From: HGM11788 sp964654945
Lineage (GTDB): Bacteria; Bacillota; Clostridia; Lachnospirales; CAG-274
Reading direction: 5' to 3'
Assembly: GCA_964654945.1 (NCBI GenBank)
Contig: CAZZLN010000002.1
Coordinates: 1 to 64,000, forward strand
DNA length: 64,000 bases
Both the position numbers and the translations under genes were made by a program. A model generated the notes under the pieces. The model ran no database searches. It saw nothing but the letters and a program-made list of their open reading frames with translations, and was not told the DNA's origin. How positions within the stretch are numbered: position 1 is the stretch's first letter; each line of letters opens with the position of its first letter. This document shows, piece by piece, positions 27,580-36,058 of this stretch.

Positions 27580-27593
27580 TTAGTCTATGCTAA
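27580..27593. promoter_or_regulatory. Candidate operator TTAG-n6-CTAA, site 2
   Basis: TTAGTCTATGCTAA is an imperfect palindrome in the flavodoxin leader. It also overlaps the right arm of a wider inverted repeat, TTAGCAT at 27561-27567 with ATGCTAA at 27587-27593. Confidence 0.5.
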
Positions 27594-27612
27594 TTTATGT
27601 GTCAAAAATATA

Positions 27613-27628
27613 GTTAGCTTTTGCTAAC
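27613..27628. promoter_or_regulatory. Candidate operator, site 1 at flavodoxin start point
   Basis: GTTAGCTTTTGCTAAC is a 6-bp inverted repeat with a 4-nt centre, placed directly after the -10 element over the expected transcription start. The TTAG-n6-CTAA core resembles operators of DtxR/IdeR-type metal repressors. The regulator itself is not in the window. Confidence 0.6.
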
Positions 27629-27635
27629 CATATCC

Positions 27636-27664
27636 AGTTTACTATATTATTTGAATTTTGTCAA
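27636..27664 (-). promoter_or_regulatory. Flavodoxin sigma-A promoter
   Basis: On the minus strand TTGACA (27659-27664), 17 nt and TAAACT (27636-27641). Confidence 0.7.
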
Positions 27665-27708
27665 GATATTATAATAAATATTTTAAAAATTTATGGTAAA
27701 TATATTTA

Positions 27709-27741
27709 AAATGAAAAATGGCAGCTAAATTTAGCCGCCAT
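27709..27741 (-). terminator. glgD terminator
   Basis: A 12-bp stem with one mismatch (ATGGCGGCTAAA / TTTAGCTGCCAT on the minus strand) has almost no loop and is followed by TTTTTCATTTT. A T-run is also present on the plus side. Confidence 0.8.
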
Positions 27742-27754
27742 TTTATTTAAAGGT

Positions 27755-28873
27755 TTAAACAACCTGACCTTTTTTAATTACAATTGGTTCTTCCTTAGTA
27801 CCGATAAGCTGTTTGCCATCACTGATAACACATTCCTTATCGATAATTGCATTTTCAATAACACAATTCTTTCCAATGTAGGAACCTTTCATAATAATAG
27901 AATTTTTAACACTTGCTCCCTCGCTAACCTTAACTTTTCTGAAAAGCACAGAATTTAAAACGCTGCCATCAATAATAGTGCCGGTGCCGACAAGAGCATT
28001 TTTAACATCAGCAGTTGAATTATATTTTGCCGGTGGGTCATCACTAGGCTTAGTGTCAATATATGGAGCAGTATATAAAAGACTGTTTCTGACATCTCTG
28101 TTTAAGAAATCCATATTAGTATTAACATAAGCTTCGATACTGTTTAAAGTATTCCAATAGCCGTCAAATTCATAACCATAGATATTAAGGTCTTTTCTGT
28201 TTCTTAAAATTATATCCTTAACCAAATCATAATAGCCTCTAGGAATTGCATTTTCAAGAAGCTTAATAAGGAGAGTTCTTGAAATAACATAAATACCAAG
28301 AGAAATATTACTGCTCTTAGGTTCAATAGGCTTTTCTTCCAATGATGTCATCTTCATATCATCATCAAAAGTCATAACACCAAAGTTCTGAGGGTCTTTA
28401 TCAGCCTGACCTGCAATATTTTGAGTAACAATGGTAATATCTGCATTTTTAGCTACATGATATTCAAGGAGCTTCTGATAGTCCATTTTGTATACAGCAT
28501 CACCGGATGCCAAAACAACATAAGGCTCATGGCTTCTCTTTAAGAAGCTGATATTCTGATAAATAGAATCAGCTACACCTCTGAACCAGAAGTTGTTATT
28601 GTTGGAAAGGAAAGGAGTGAAAATATATAAGCCTCCTTCTTTTCTGTCTAAATCCCACCATTTAGCAGAAGATAAATGGTCATGTAAGCTGCGGGAGTTA
28701 TACTGAGTAATAACTGCAACTTTCTTAATACTTGAATTAGCCATATTACTTAATGTAAAATCAATGGCTCTGTAAGAAGATGCAACAGGCATAGCTGCAA
28801 TAGCTCTGACTGCACATAATTCCTTTAATCTTTCGCTGTTACCGCCTGCTAAAATAATACCTATCGCTTTCAT
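27755..28873 (-). CDS. glgD: Glucose-1-phosphate adenylyltransferase subunit GlgD
   Basis: GlgD is the non-catalytic or regulatory homologue of ADP-glucose pyrophosphorylase found with GlgC in Firmicutes. The 372-residue protein has the nucleotidyltransferase fold (IGIILAGGNSERLKELC, SAKWWDLDRKEGGLYIF, VVLASGDAVYKMDY) and a C-terminal left-handed beta helix (SVLFRKVKVSEGASVKNSIIM). The nucleotide loop GGNSERL departs from the GGQGSRL of GlgC, in line with loss of catalysis. Its ATG overlaps the glgC TGA by 4 nt (ATGA), so the two are coupled and probably form a heterotetramer. Confidence 0.94.
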   Translation of the reverse strand: MKAIGIILAGGNSERLKELCAVRAIAAMPVASSYRAIDFTLSNMANSSIKKVAVITQYNSRSLHDHLSSAKWWDLDRKEGGLYIFTPFLSNNNNFWFRGVADSIYQNISFLKRSHEPYVVLASGDAVYKMDYQKLLEYHVAKNADITIVTQNIAGQADKDPQNFGVMTFDDDMKMTSLEEKPIEPKSSNISLGIYVISRTLLIKLLENAIPRGYYDLVKDIILRNRKDLNIYGYEFDGYWNTLNSIEAYVNTNMDFLNRDVRNSLLYTAPYIDTKPSDDPPAKYNSTADVKNALVGTGTIIDGSVLNSVLFRKVKVSEGASVKNSIIMKGSYIGKNCVIENAIIDKECVISDGKQLIGTKEEPIVIKKGQVV

Positions 28874-30150
28874 GAAATCGCCCCCTCTAAAATTACAGAT
28901 TCGCCACTTTCAAGCTTATTATCAACATAGTCTTCGGCAGTAGTTACACCATAGATAACACAGTTCTTGCCTATTTTGATGTTATCAGGGACTACAGTAT
29001 CACTGCCAATAACTGAAATACCTGTATTGTAGATATTAGGCTTTTTCTGATTAGGTACATTTTCACCTGAGCCAACAGTTACATTATCTCCTATAACTGT
29101 TTTCTGGTCAACAATACATCTGTCCAGAACAGCATTCTTGCCAATCTTACAGCCTTCCATAATAATAGAATCTTTAATAACTGCACCTTCTTCGATTATA
29201 ACATTCTTACTGATTACAGAATGTTCTACTTTACCATAAACCTGACAGCCCTCTGAAATAATACTTGTTTTAACCTCACCGGTAGAACCTGTATACTGTG
29301 GTGGCTGGAAGTCAGTGTTTGTATAAATCTTCCAGAAGTTTTCATATAAATTAAACTCAGGGAGAGTTCTGATAAGTTCCATATTAGCAGCCCAATATGA
29401 TTCAATTGTTCCTACATCTTTCCAGTAATCTTTAAACCTGTAAGCATATAATGTCATACCCTGATTAAGCATTGCAGGAATAATATGTTTGCCAAAGTCA
29501 CTGTCTGCGTGAATCTTGCTGTCTTCAATAAGAGCTTTTCTTAATTTATCCCATGTGAATATGTAAATACCCATACTTGCAAGATTGCTCTTTGGTTCAG
29601 CAGGCTTTTCTTCAAATTCGTATATTTTATCGTTTTCATCTGCATTCATAATACCAAAGCGGGAAGCTTCTTCCAATGTAACCTCTAAAACCGCAATTGT
29701 AACATCACAATTATTCTTCTTATGGAAATTAAGCATTGCAGCATAATCCATTTTATAAATATGGTCGCCTGAAAGAATAAGAACATATTCAGGATCATTT
29801 GCATCAATATAGTCAATATTCTGATAAATCGCATTAGCAGTACCTGAGAACCATTCTCCTCTTTCTCCTTCTCTCATACGAGGAGCTAAAATTGCTACAC
29901 CGCCATTTTTGTTGTCAAGATCCCAAGGAGAACCAATACCAATATGCTGATTAAGAGTAAGCGGCTGATACTGAGTAAGCACACCAACAGTATTTACACC
30001 TGAATTAACACAGTTACTCATTGGGAAGTCGATAATCCTGTACTTACCGCCAAATGCAACAGCAGGCTTAGCCTTATCCATTGTAAGGATACCAAGTCTA
30101 CTGCCCTGACCACCGGCAAGCAGCATGGCTAACATTTCTTTCTTCCTCAT
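28870..30150 (-). CDS. glgC: Glucose-1-phosphate adenylyltransferase (GlgC)
   Basis: GlgC makes ADP-glucose from ATP and glucose-1-phosphate, the committed step of glycogen synthesis. The 426-residue protein has the loop LLAGGQGSRLGILT, DKAKPAVAFGGKYRIIDFPMSN, GSPWDLDNKNGG, YVLILSGDHIYKMDY and FEEKPAEPKSN, followed by the beta-helix domain. The start MRKKEML at 30150 has GGAGGGA upstream; the longer open frame has no family support. Glycogen synthase and branching enzyme genes are not in the window. Confidence 0.96.
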   Translation of the reverse strand: MRKKEMLAMLLAGGQGSRLGILTMDKAKPAVAFGGKYRIIDFPMSNCVNSGVNTVGVLTQYQPLTLNQHIGIGSPWDLDNKNGGVAILAPRMREGERGEWFSGTANAIYQNIDYIDANDPEYVLILSGDHIYKMDYAAMLNFHKKNNCDVTIAVLEVTLEEASRFGIMNADENDKIYEFEEKPAEPKSNLASMGIYIFTWDKLRKALIEDSKIHADSDFGKHIIPAMLNQGMTLYAYRFKDYWKDVGTIESYWAANMELIRTLPEFNLYENFWKIYTNTDFQPPQYTGSTGEVKTSIISEGCQVYGKVEHSVISKNVIIEEGAVIKDSIIMEGCKIGKNAVLDRCIVDQKTVIGDNVTVGSGENVPNQKKPNIYNTGISVIGSDTVVPDNIKIGKNCVIYGVTTAEDYVDNKLESGESVILEGAIS

Positions 30151-30253
30151 TAAAAATCCCTCCATTCTTGCTATAAAAATATTTTTCAAATTTGTTTCCT
30201 GTTAATATTTTTATAACAGACTTAAAATTTTGACTAAGAATTATCTTAATAAT

Positions 30254-30283
30254 ATAATATCACAACCTATTGTATAATTGCAA
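30254..30283 (-). promoter_or_regulatory. glgC promoter
   Basis: On the minus strand TTGCAA (30278-30283), 18 nt and TATTAT (30254-30259), with TGTGA before the -10. Confidence 0.5.
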
Positions 30284-30506
30284 TAAAAATTGTGAAAAAA
30301 ATACAAATAATTTTACACAAAAATATATATAAAGATTAACTTTACAATTTAAGCAAATCAATTATAACAAAAATCTTTTACAATTTCAAGCTTAAAATAG
30401 GAAATTTTACCAATATATTAAATTAATTTGTATTTTATAATATTACTATAGCATTTTTGTTAAAAAAATATTATAATTAAATAAGTATATCCAAGGAGGA
30501 TTAATT
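30284..30506. other. AT-rich divergent intergenic region
   Basis: The remainder of the 356-nt gap between glgC and nadE is extremely AT-rich. TATAAT-like strings suited to a plus-strand promoter occur at 30436-30441 and 30472-30477, but no -35 fits at 17 nt. No hairpin, riboswitch or ORF was recognised. Confidence 0.4.
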
Positions 30507-32426
30507 ATGAAATTCGGTTTTATACGCTGTTGTTCAGTAACACCTGATATTAAGGTTGGGGATTGTATCTATAACAGCAAAAATATATCAGCAAAAATAA
30601 AGGAAGCATATAATAACAATGCTGAAATTACAGTATTTCCTGAACTGGTGATAACAGGTTATACCTGTGGAGATCTTTTTAATCAGAGAGTGTTGCTTGA
30701 AGACAGTCTTACTGCAATTAAATATATAATTGATGAAACAAAGGACTGCAATATAATTTCAGTTATTGGTCTTCCTTATGAACACAGAGGAAATCTTTAT
30801 AACTGTGCCGCAGTAATTTTTAAAGGTCATACACTTGCACTTATTCCTAAAACTCATCTTCCAAACTATAATGAATTTTATGAAATGAGATGGTTTACAC
30901 CGGCACTTAATGAAACTCAACAGATAGATTTTTTAGGAGATACAATACCTTTTGGCGCAAAAGTTATTATACGTTCAAAAAATCTTCCTCAACTGAAGCT
31001 TGCAGTTGAGATATGCGAAGATTTATGGTGTGTCAATCCGCCATCAGGCTATCACGCCCTAGCCGGAGCAACAATAATTGCTAATCCGTCAGCGGGAAAT
31101 GAAATTACAGGCAAGGCTGAATACAGAGCCTCTCTTGTTAATTCACAGTCTGCAAGAACAATTTCCGCTTATATATATACTTGTGCCGGCTATGGAGAGA
31201 GTACAACCGATGTAGTATTTTCAGGTCACAATATAATATGTGAAAACGGTATAAGTCTTGCAGAAAGCAAGAGATTTGAAAATACGGCAATATATGCAGA
31301 TGTAGATGTATTTAAAATCACAAGTGAAAGACAAAAAAACACAAGCTTCAAAGCTTATGACAATGGATATACCTATGTTGATGTGGACTTCAAAGAAAAT
31401 AATGGTGATATAAACAGATTTATTGACCCTAATCCTTTTGTTCCCAATGATTTATCAAAAAGAGAAAAAAGATGTGAAGAAATTCTTAATATACAATCTT
31501 ATGGCCTTAAAAAAAGAATTGACCATATTGGTGCTAAAAATGTTGTAATAGGAATAAGCGGCGGTCTTGACTCCACACAGGCTCTTATTGTTACGGCAAA
31601 AGCCTTTGATTTGCTAAAGCTTGACAGACGTGGTATAATAGCTGTAACAATGCCTTGTTTTGGCACAACTGACAGAACTTATAACAATGCAGTTGAGCTT
31701 GTTAAAGAGCTTGGTGCAACTTTAATTGAAGTTAATATTAAAAAGGCTGTAAGGCAGCACTTTACTGATATAGGTCATAATGAAGAAATCAAAGATTTAA
31801 CATACGAAAATTCTCAGGCAAGAGAAAGAACTCAGATACTTATGGATCTTGCATCAAAATACAAGGGTTTTGTTATAGGCACAGGTGATTTAAGTGAGCT
31901 TGCTCTTGGCTGGGCAACCTACAACGGTGACCATATGAGTATGTATGGTGTAAACTGCTCTATTCCAAAAACTCTTATAAAATATCTTATAAAATATTAT
32001 GCAGATACATCAGACAGTAAATTAAAAGCTATACTTGAAGATATACTCGATACACCTGTTTCACCTGAGCTGCTTCCTCCTGATGAAAAAGGTAATATTG
32101 CTCAGATAACAGAAGATGTAGTAGGTCCTTATGAGCTTCATGATTTCTTTTTATATAATATGATGCGACTTGGATTTGAACCTGAAAAAATATATTATCT
32201 TGCAAATATTGCATATAAAAATAAATATGATAAACTTACAATATATAAATGGCTTAGAAATTTCTATTGGAGATTTTTTTCTCAGCAGTTTAAAAGAAGC
32301 TGTATTCCTGACGGGCCAAAGGTTGGTTCAGTTAGTTTGAGTCCAAGAGGCGATTGGAGAATGCCAAGTGATGCAAGTGTTAATATATGGCTTAAAAGAC
32401 TTGATGAAATCAAAAAAAGTTTATAG
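30507..32426 (+). CDS. nadE: Glutamine-dependent NAD+ synthetase
   Basis: NadE amidates nicotinic acid adenine dinucleotide to NAD+ in the cytosol. The 639-residue two-domain form has an N-terminal nitrilase-type glutaminase with the triad E46 (FPELVITGY), K115 (IPKTHLP) and C170 (VEICEDLWC). The C-terminal ATP pyrophosphatase domain contains SGGLDSTQAL near residue 352 and GTGDLSELALGW. Length matches the glutamine-dependent enzymes of the Mycobacterium type. CAAGGAGG is placed before the ATG. The gene is the first of the plus-strand block. Confidence 0.96.
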   Translation: MKFGFIRCCSVTPDIKVGDCIYNSKNISAKIKEAYNNNAEITVFPELVITGYTCGDLFNQRVLLEDSLTAIKYIIDETKDCNIISVIGLPYEHRGNLYNCAAVIFKGHTLALIPKTHLPNYNEFYEMRWFTPALNETQQIDFLGDTIPFGAKVIIRSKNLPQLKLAVEICEDLWCVNPPSGYHALAGATIIANPSAGNEITGKAEYRASLVNSQSARTISAYIYTCAGYGESTTDVVFSGHNIICENGISLAESKRFENTAIYADVDVFKITSERQKNTSFKAYDNGYTYVDVDFKENNGDINRFIDPNPFVPNDLSKREKRCEEILNIQSYGLKKRIDHIGAKNVVIGISGGLDSTQALIVTAKAFDLLKLDRRGIIAVTMPCFGTTDRTYNNAVELVKELGATLIEVNIKKAVRQHFTDIGHNEEIKDLTYENSQARERTQILMDLASKYKGFVIGTGDLSELALGWATYNGDHMSMYGVNCSIPKTLIKYLIKYYADTSDSKLKAILEDILDTPVSPELLPPDEKGNIAQITEDVVGPYELHDFFLYNMMRLGFEPEKIYYLANIAYKNKYDKLTIYKWLRNFYWRFFSQQFKRSCIPDGPKVGSVSLSPRGDWRMPSDASVNIWLKRLDEIKKSL

Positions 32427-32485
32427 ATATGCTCAAATTTTTAATTTAAGAATAAATTACACTATAGAGAAAGGAAACAATTAAA

Positions 32486-33553
32486 ATGAGTAAAAAAGTT
32501 ATAGCAGTTATTTTTGGCGGTCAATCCTCAGAACATGAGGTATCAAAAGTAAGTGCAGCAACAGTTATTGCAAATATTAATCAGGAAAAATATACCATTC
32601 TTCCTATATATATAACAAAAGACGGTCATTGGCTTTTATATGACGGTCCTCTTGAAAATATACAAAACGGCAACTGGGAAAAATTTGCAGCATCTGCAAT
32701 TATCAGCCCTGATGCAACTCATAAAGGTTTAATAAGAATAGTTGGTGACAAAGCAAAATTTATTCCTATTGATTTAGCTTATATTGTGCTTCATGGAGCA
32801 AATGGTGAAGACGGCACTATTCAAGGACTTTTAGAGCTTGCAAAAATTCCTTATGTCGGCTGCGGTGTATTATCTTCAGCAGTCAGTATGAACAAAGCCT
32901 ATACAAAAATTGTTGTTGAAAAGCTTGGTATTGCTCAGGCAAAATATACAACTGTATATAGAGATGAAGTTGAAAACAATATAGAATACTGTCTTGACAA
33001 AATCGAAGAAGCCTGCGGATACCCTTGCTTTGTAAAACCTGCCTGTGCAGGCTCTAGTGTTGGTATTACAAAAGCTCATAACAGAGATGAGCTTGTTGAC
33101 GGTTTATGGATTGCATCAAAGGAGGACCGAACAATTGTTGTTGAAGAAAACATAACAGGTCTTGAGCTTGAATGTGGTGTGCTTGGAAATATAAATGCTA
33201 AACCATCTGCCATTGGACAGGTGCTCTCAGCTGAAGAATTTTATACTTATGACGCCAAATACAATAATAAAGAATCCAAAACCCTTATACCTGCTCCAAT
33301 TGCTGATAAAAAGGCAAAGGAAATTCAGAATGCTGCCGTTAAAATATTTAAGGCACTTGATGGTATGGGACTTTCAAGAGTTGATTTCTTTATGGAAGAA
33401 AACGGAAGAATAGTATTTAATGAAATAAACACTCTTCCAGGCTTTACTCCAATAAGTATGTATCCAATGTTATTTAATGAAGTTGGTATATCTACAGAGG
33501 AGTTGGTTGACAATATAATTGAGCTGGGTTTAAGCAGATATGAAAACCAGTAA
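32486..33553 (+). CDS. ddl: D-alanine-D-alanine ligase
   Basis: Ddl joins two D-alanines for the peptidoglycan stem peptide. The 355-residue ATP-grasp protein opens with IAVIFGGQSSEHEVS, has the VKPACAGSSVGI block, the omega loop EFYTYDAKYNN with the Tyr typical of D-Ala:D-Ala ligases, and the metal-binding NEINTLPGFTPISMYP. Nothing suggests a vancomycin-type D-Ala:D-Lac ligase. AGAAAGGAAAC lies upstream of the start, 59 nt after nadE. Confidence 0.95.
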   Translation: MSKKVIAVIFGGQSSEHEVSKVSAATVIANINQEKYTILPIYITKDGHWLLYDGPLENIQNGNWEKFAASAIISPDATHKGLIRIVGDKAKFIPIDLAYIVLHGANGEDGTIQGLLELAKIPYVGCGVLSSAVSMNKAYTKIVVEKLGIAQAKYTTVYRDEVENNIEYCLDKIEEACGYPCFVKPACAGSSVGITKAHNRDELVDGLWIASKEDRTIVVEENITGLELECGVLGNINAKPSAIGQVLSAEEFYTYDAKYNNKESKTLIPAPIADKKAKEIQNAAVKIFKALDGMGLSRVDFFMEENGRIVFNEINTLPGFTPISMYPMLFNEVGISTEELVDNIIELGLSRYENQ

Positions 33554-33558
33554 ACCGG

Positions 33559-33588
33559 GTGCTGTATATGCAGCACTCTTTGTTTTTG
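33559..33588 (+). terminator. ddl terminator
   Basis: GTGCTG and CAGCAC pair around TATATG, followed by TCTTTGTTTTTG. Confidence 0.75.
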
Positions 33589-33625
33589 AGTTTATTAAGT
33601 ATTCCGTAAGATTGCCGTTTTTTTC

Positions 33626-33654
33626 TTGATATTCCCACTTTATTAGTGTATACT
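33626..33654 (+). promoter_or_regulatory. Promoter of YdcF-like operon
   Basis: TTGATA (33626-33631), 17 nt and TATACT (33649-33654), about 30 nt before the start codon. Confidence 0.7.
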
Positions 33655-33684
33655 ACCATAGTAACTTGAATTTGGAGGGAACAT

Positions 33685-34401
33685 ATGAAAAAAATTATTT
33701 CAGCAATTGGTATTATAATTATAATATATATGTTATGCCTTTTTATAAATGTTAATTACAACACAGGTATTCTTATAGGATTGCTTATAGGTATATTTAT
33801 GTCTTTTTGGGCAGTATTGCCTATAAATTTTTTCTTTAAGTTTTTAAAGTGCTTGTTTATACTAGTATTGTGCTTTTTTATTTGTATGAGCAGTATTATA
33901 GCTTTTAATGGTATGTGCAACAAAGCTGATTTCACCGAAGATGCACTTATTGTTCTTGGCTGCGGACTCAATGGAAGTGAGCTGTCAAAAAATTTAAAGG
34001 ACAGGCTTGATACTGCAATTGAATACTATAATAACAATAACGATGCAATCATAATTGTATCAGGCGGGCAAGGTCCTCAGGAGGATATTCCGGAGGCTGA
34101 AGCAATGTATAAATATCTTGTTGAAAATGGCGTTAATGCTGAAATTATTAAGGAAAGTAAATCTTCCTCAACAAATGAAAATTTTAAATTTTCAAAAGAA
34201 ATTCTTGATAAAAAATTCGGAAGCGACTATAAGGTGGCTTACATAACAAATGACTTTCATATTTACAGAGCCGGTAAGCTTGCTGAACTAAATAATTTAT
34301 ATGCAGCAGGATATGCAGCTCCTACGGAGATATTTTCAATTATACCTAATTATTTAAGAGAAAGCCTTGCTGTAATTCAGTTATGGTTCTTTGGCAGATA
34401 G
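33685..34401 (+). CDS. YdcF/SanA-like DUF218 membrane protein
   Basis: This 238-residue protein has three hydrophobic segments in residues 1-75 and then a DUF218 (YdcF-like) domain with ALIVLGCGLNG, AIIIVSGGQGPQED, the acidic EAEAMYKYLVENGV and STNENFKFSKEIL. Relatives include SanA and ElyC, linked to envelope integrity, but no reaction is established. GGAGGG precedes the ATG. It heads a four-gene run (this gene, methyltransferase, hslO, deacetylase-like) with very short spacers. Confidence 0.88.
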   Translation: MKKIISAIGIIIIIYMLCLFINVNYNTGILIGLLIGIFMSFWAVLPINFFFKFLKCLFILVLCFFICMSSIIAFNGMCNKADFTEDALIVLGCGLNGSELSKNLKDRLDTAIEYYNNNNDAIIIVSGGQGPQEDIPEAEAMYKYLVENGVNAEIIKESKSSSTNENFKFSKEILDKKFGSDYKVAYITNDFHIYRAGKLAELNNLYAAGYAAPTEIFSIIPNYLRESLAVIQLWFFGR

Positions 34402-34412
34402 GAGGAAATATT

Positions 34413-35174
34413 ATGTCCTGTTATAATAATTTTGCAAAAGTTTATGATACATTTATGGCTGATGTACCCTATGACAAATGGACAGAATATATATTAAATA
34501 TTTTTGAAAAACATAGTCTTCCAAAAACCACAGGTATATTATGTGAGCTTGGCTGCGGCACAGGAAATATGACAACAAGACTTAGTGATAAAGGCTTTGA
34601 TATGATTGGAATTGATATTTCAGAAGATATGCTTATTGAAGCAAGAAATAAATCTGACAGCAGTATATTATATCTTGAACAGGATATGACTGAATTTGAG
34701 CTTTATGGCACTGTTGACGGAATTGTAAGCTTTTGTGACAGTATAAACTATATTACAGAAGAAGATGAGCTTTTACAGCTATTTAAGCTTGTAAACAATT
34801 ATTTGGATATAAAGGGACTGTTTGTATTTGACATTAACACAATTTATAAATTTCAAAATGTATTAAGTGATAACTGTTTTTGTCAGACTACTGATGACTC
34901 CGCCTATACATGGGAAAACTATTATGACGACAAAAGCAATATAAACGAATTTTATACGAACTTTTTTATTAAAGAAAATAATTCTGAAAAATATAACAGA
35001 TATGAAGAGTATCACTATGAAAAAGGCTATAGTATTGAAAAAATAAAAGAGCTGATTGAAAAATCAGGTTTGGAATTTGTGGCATGCTATAATGAGCTTT
35101 CATTTAATCCGCCAAAAGCTGACAGTGAAAGAATATTTTTTGTAGCAAGAGAAAAGGGAAAGGAAATAAAATAA
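34413..35174 (+). CDS. Class I SAM-dependent methyltransferase
   Basis: The 253-residue protein has the SAM-binding motif I CELGCGTGNMTTRL, the acidic end of beta-2 in IGIDISEDML and the DGIVSFCDSINY region, like small-molecule methyltransferases of the YdaC/YbaJ-like type. The substrate is not predictable. The ATG at 34413 follows GGAGGAAA; the longer frame overlaps the preceding gene and is rejected. Its stop overlaps the hslO start by one base (TAATG). Confidence 0.88.
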   Translation: MSCYNNFAKVYDTFMADVPYDKWTEYILNIFEKHSLPKTTGILCELGCGTGNMTTRLSDKGFDMIGIDISEDMLIEARNKSDSSILYLEQDMTEFELYGTVDGIVSFCDSINYITEEDELLQLFKLVNNYLDIKGLFVFDINTIYKFQNVLSDNCFCQTTDDSAYTWENYYDDKSNINEFYTNFFIKENNSEKYNRYEEYHYEKGYSIEKIKELIEKSGLEFVACYNELSFNPPKADSERIFFVAREKGKEIK

Positions 35175-36058
35175 TGAATGATTATATTTTAAGGGCAGCT
35201 GCAGGTGATGGTTCAATGCGTCTGTTTATTGCAAATACAAAAAACACTGTTGAACAGGCATTTTTATATCATAAAACTTCTCCTGTTATGTCTGCGGCAC
35301 TTGGCAGAGCATTAACAGGTGCTGCAATTATGGGTTCTATGCTTAAAAATGATGATGATATGGTAACAATACAAATTAAGGGTGATGGCCCCGGAGGCGG
35401 TCTTACTGTTACTTCCGATGCTAAATCAAGAGTAAAAGGATATGTAAACAATCCTATTGTAGATATACCTTTAAAGTCAAATGGCAAGCTTGATGTTCAG
35501 GCAGCACTTGGCTATGGCACTCTTACGGTAATAAAGGATATGGGTATGAAAGAGCCTTATGTTGGTCAAATTCCTCTTATATCAGGCGAAATCGCTGAAG
35601 ATTTAACATATTATTTTGCAAAATCAGAACAAACTCCATCAGCAGTTGCACTAGGGGTTTTGGTTGACAGAGATTATAATATTAAGGAATCAGGCGGTTT
35701 TGTTATTCAAATTATGCCTGATGCAGATGACGAGGTTATAACAAAGCTTGAAGAAAAGATTAAAAATATTGAACCTGTTACAGCTATGCTTGATAAAGGT
35801 ATGACACCTGAAGATATTTTAAATGAGCTTGCAGGGGAATTTGAACCAAAAATTCTTGACAGAATTCCTGTTAAATACTATTGTAATTGCACCAGAGAAA
35901 AAGTTGAAAGAGCTTTAATTTCTATAGGCAAAAATGAATTGGCTAAAATTATTGAAGAAGATAAACAGGCCTCTCTTCACTGTCATTTTTGCAACAAAGA
36001 CTATTTATTTAGTGAAAACGACCTGTTAAACATTTTAAAAGGACTTGACGAAAAATGA
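35174..36058 (+). CDS. hslO: Redox-regulated chaperone Hsp33
   Basis: Hsp33 is a cytosolic holdase switched on by oxidation. The 294-residue protein has the N-terminal substrate domain (TVQIKGDGPGGGLTV-type block, here TIQIKGDGPGGG) and the C-terminal zinc switch with C-N-C and C-H-F-C (YYCNCTREK and LHCHFCNKD), so all four zinc cysteines are intact. It overlaps its neighbours at both ends (1 nt and 4 nt), indicating translational coupling. Confidence 0.96.
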   Translation: MNDYILRAAAGDGSMRLFIANTKNTVEQAFLYHKTSPVMSAALGRALTGAAIMGSMLKNDDDMVTIQIKGDGPGGGLTVTSDAKSRVKGYVNNPIVDIPLKSNGKLDVQAALGYGTLTVIKDMGMKEPYVGQIPLISGEIAEDLTYYFAKSEQTPSAVALGVLVDRDYNIKESGGFVIQIMPDADDEVITKLEEKIKNIEPVTAMLDKGMTPEDILNELAGEFEPKILDRIPVKYYCNCTREKVERALISIGKNELAKIIEEDKQASLHCHFCNKDYLFSENDLLNILKGLDEK

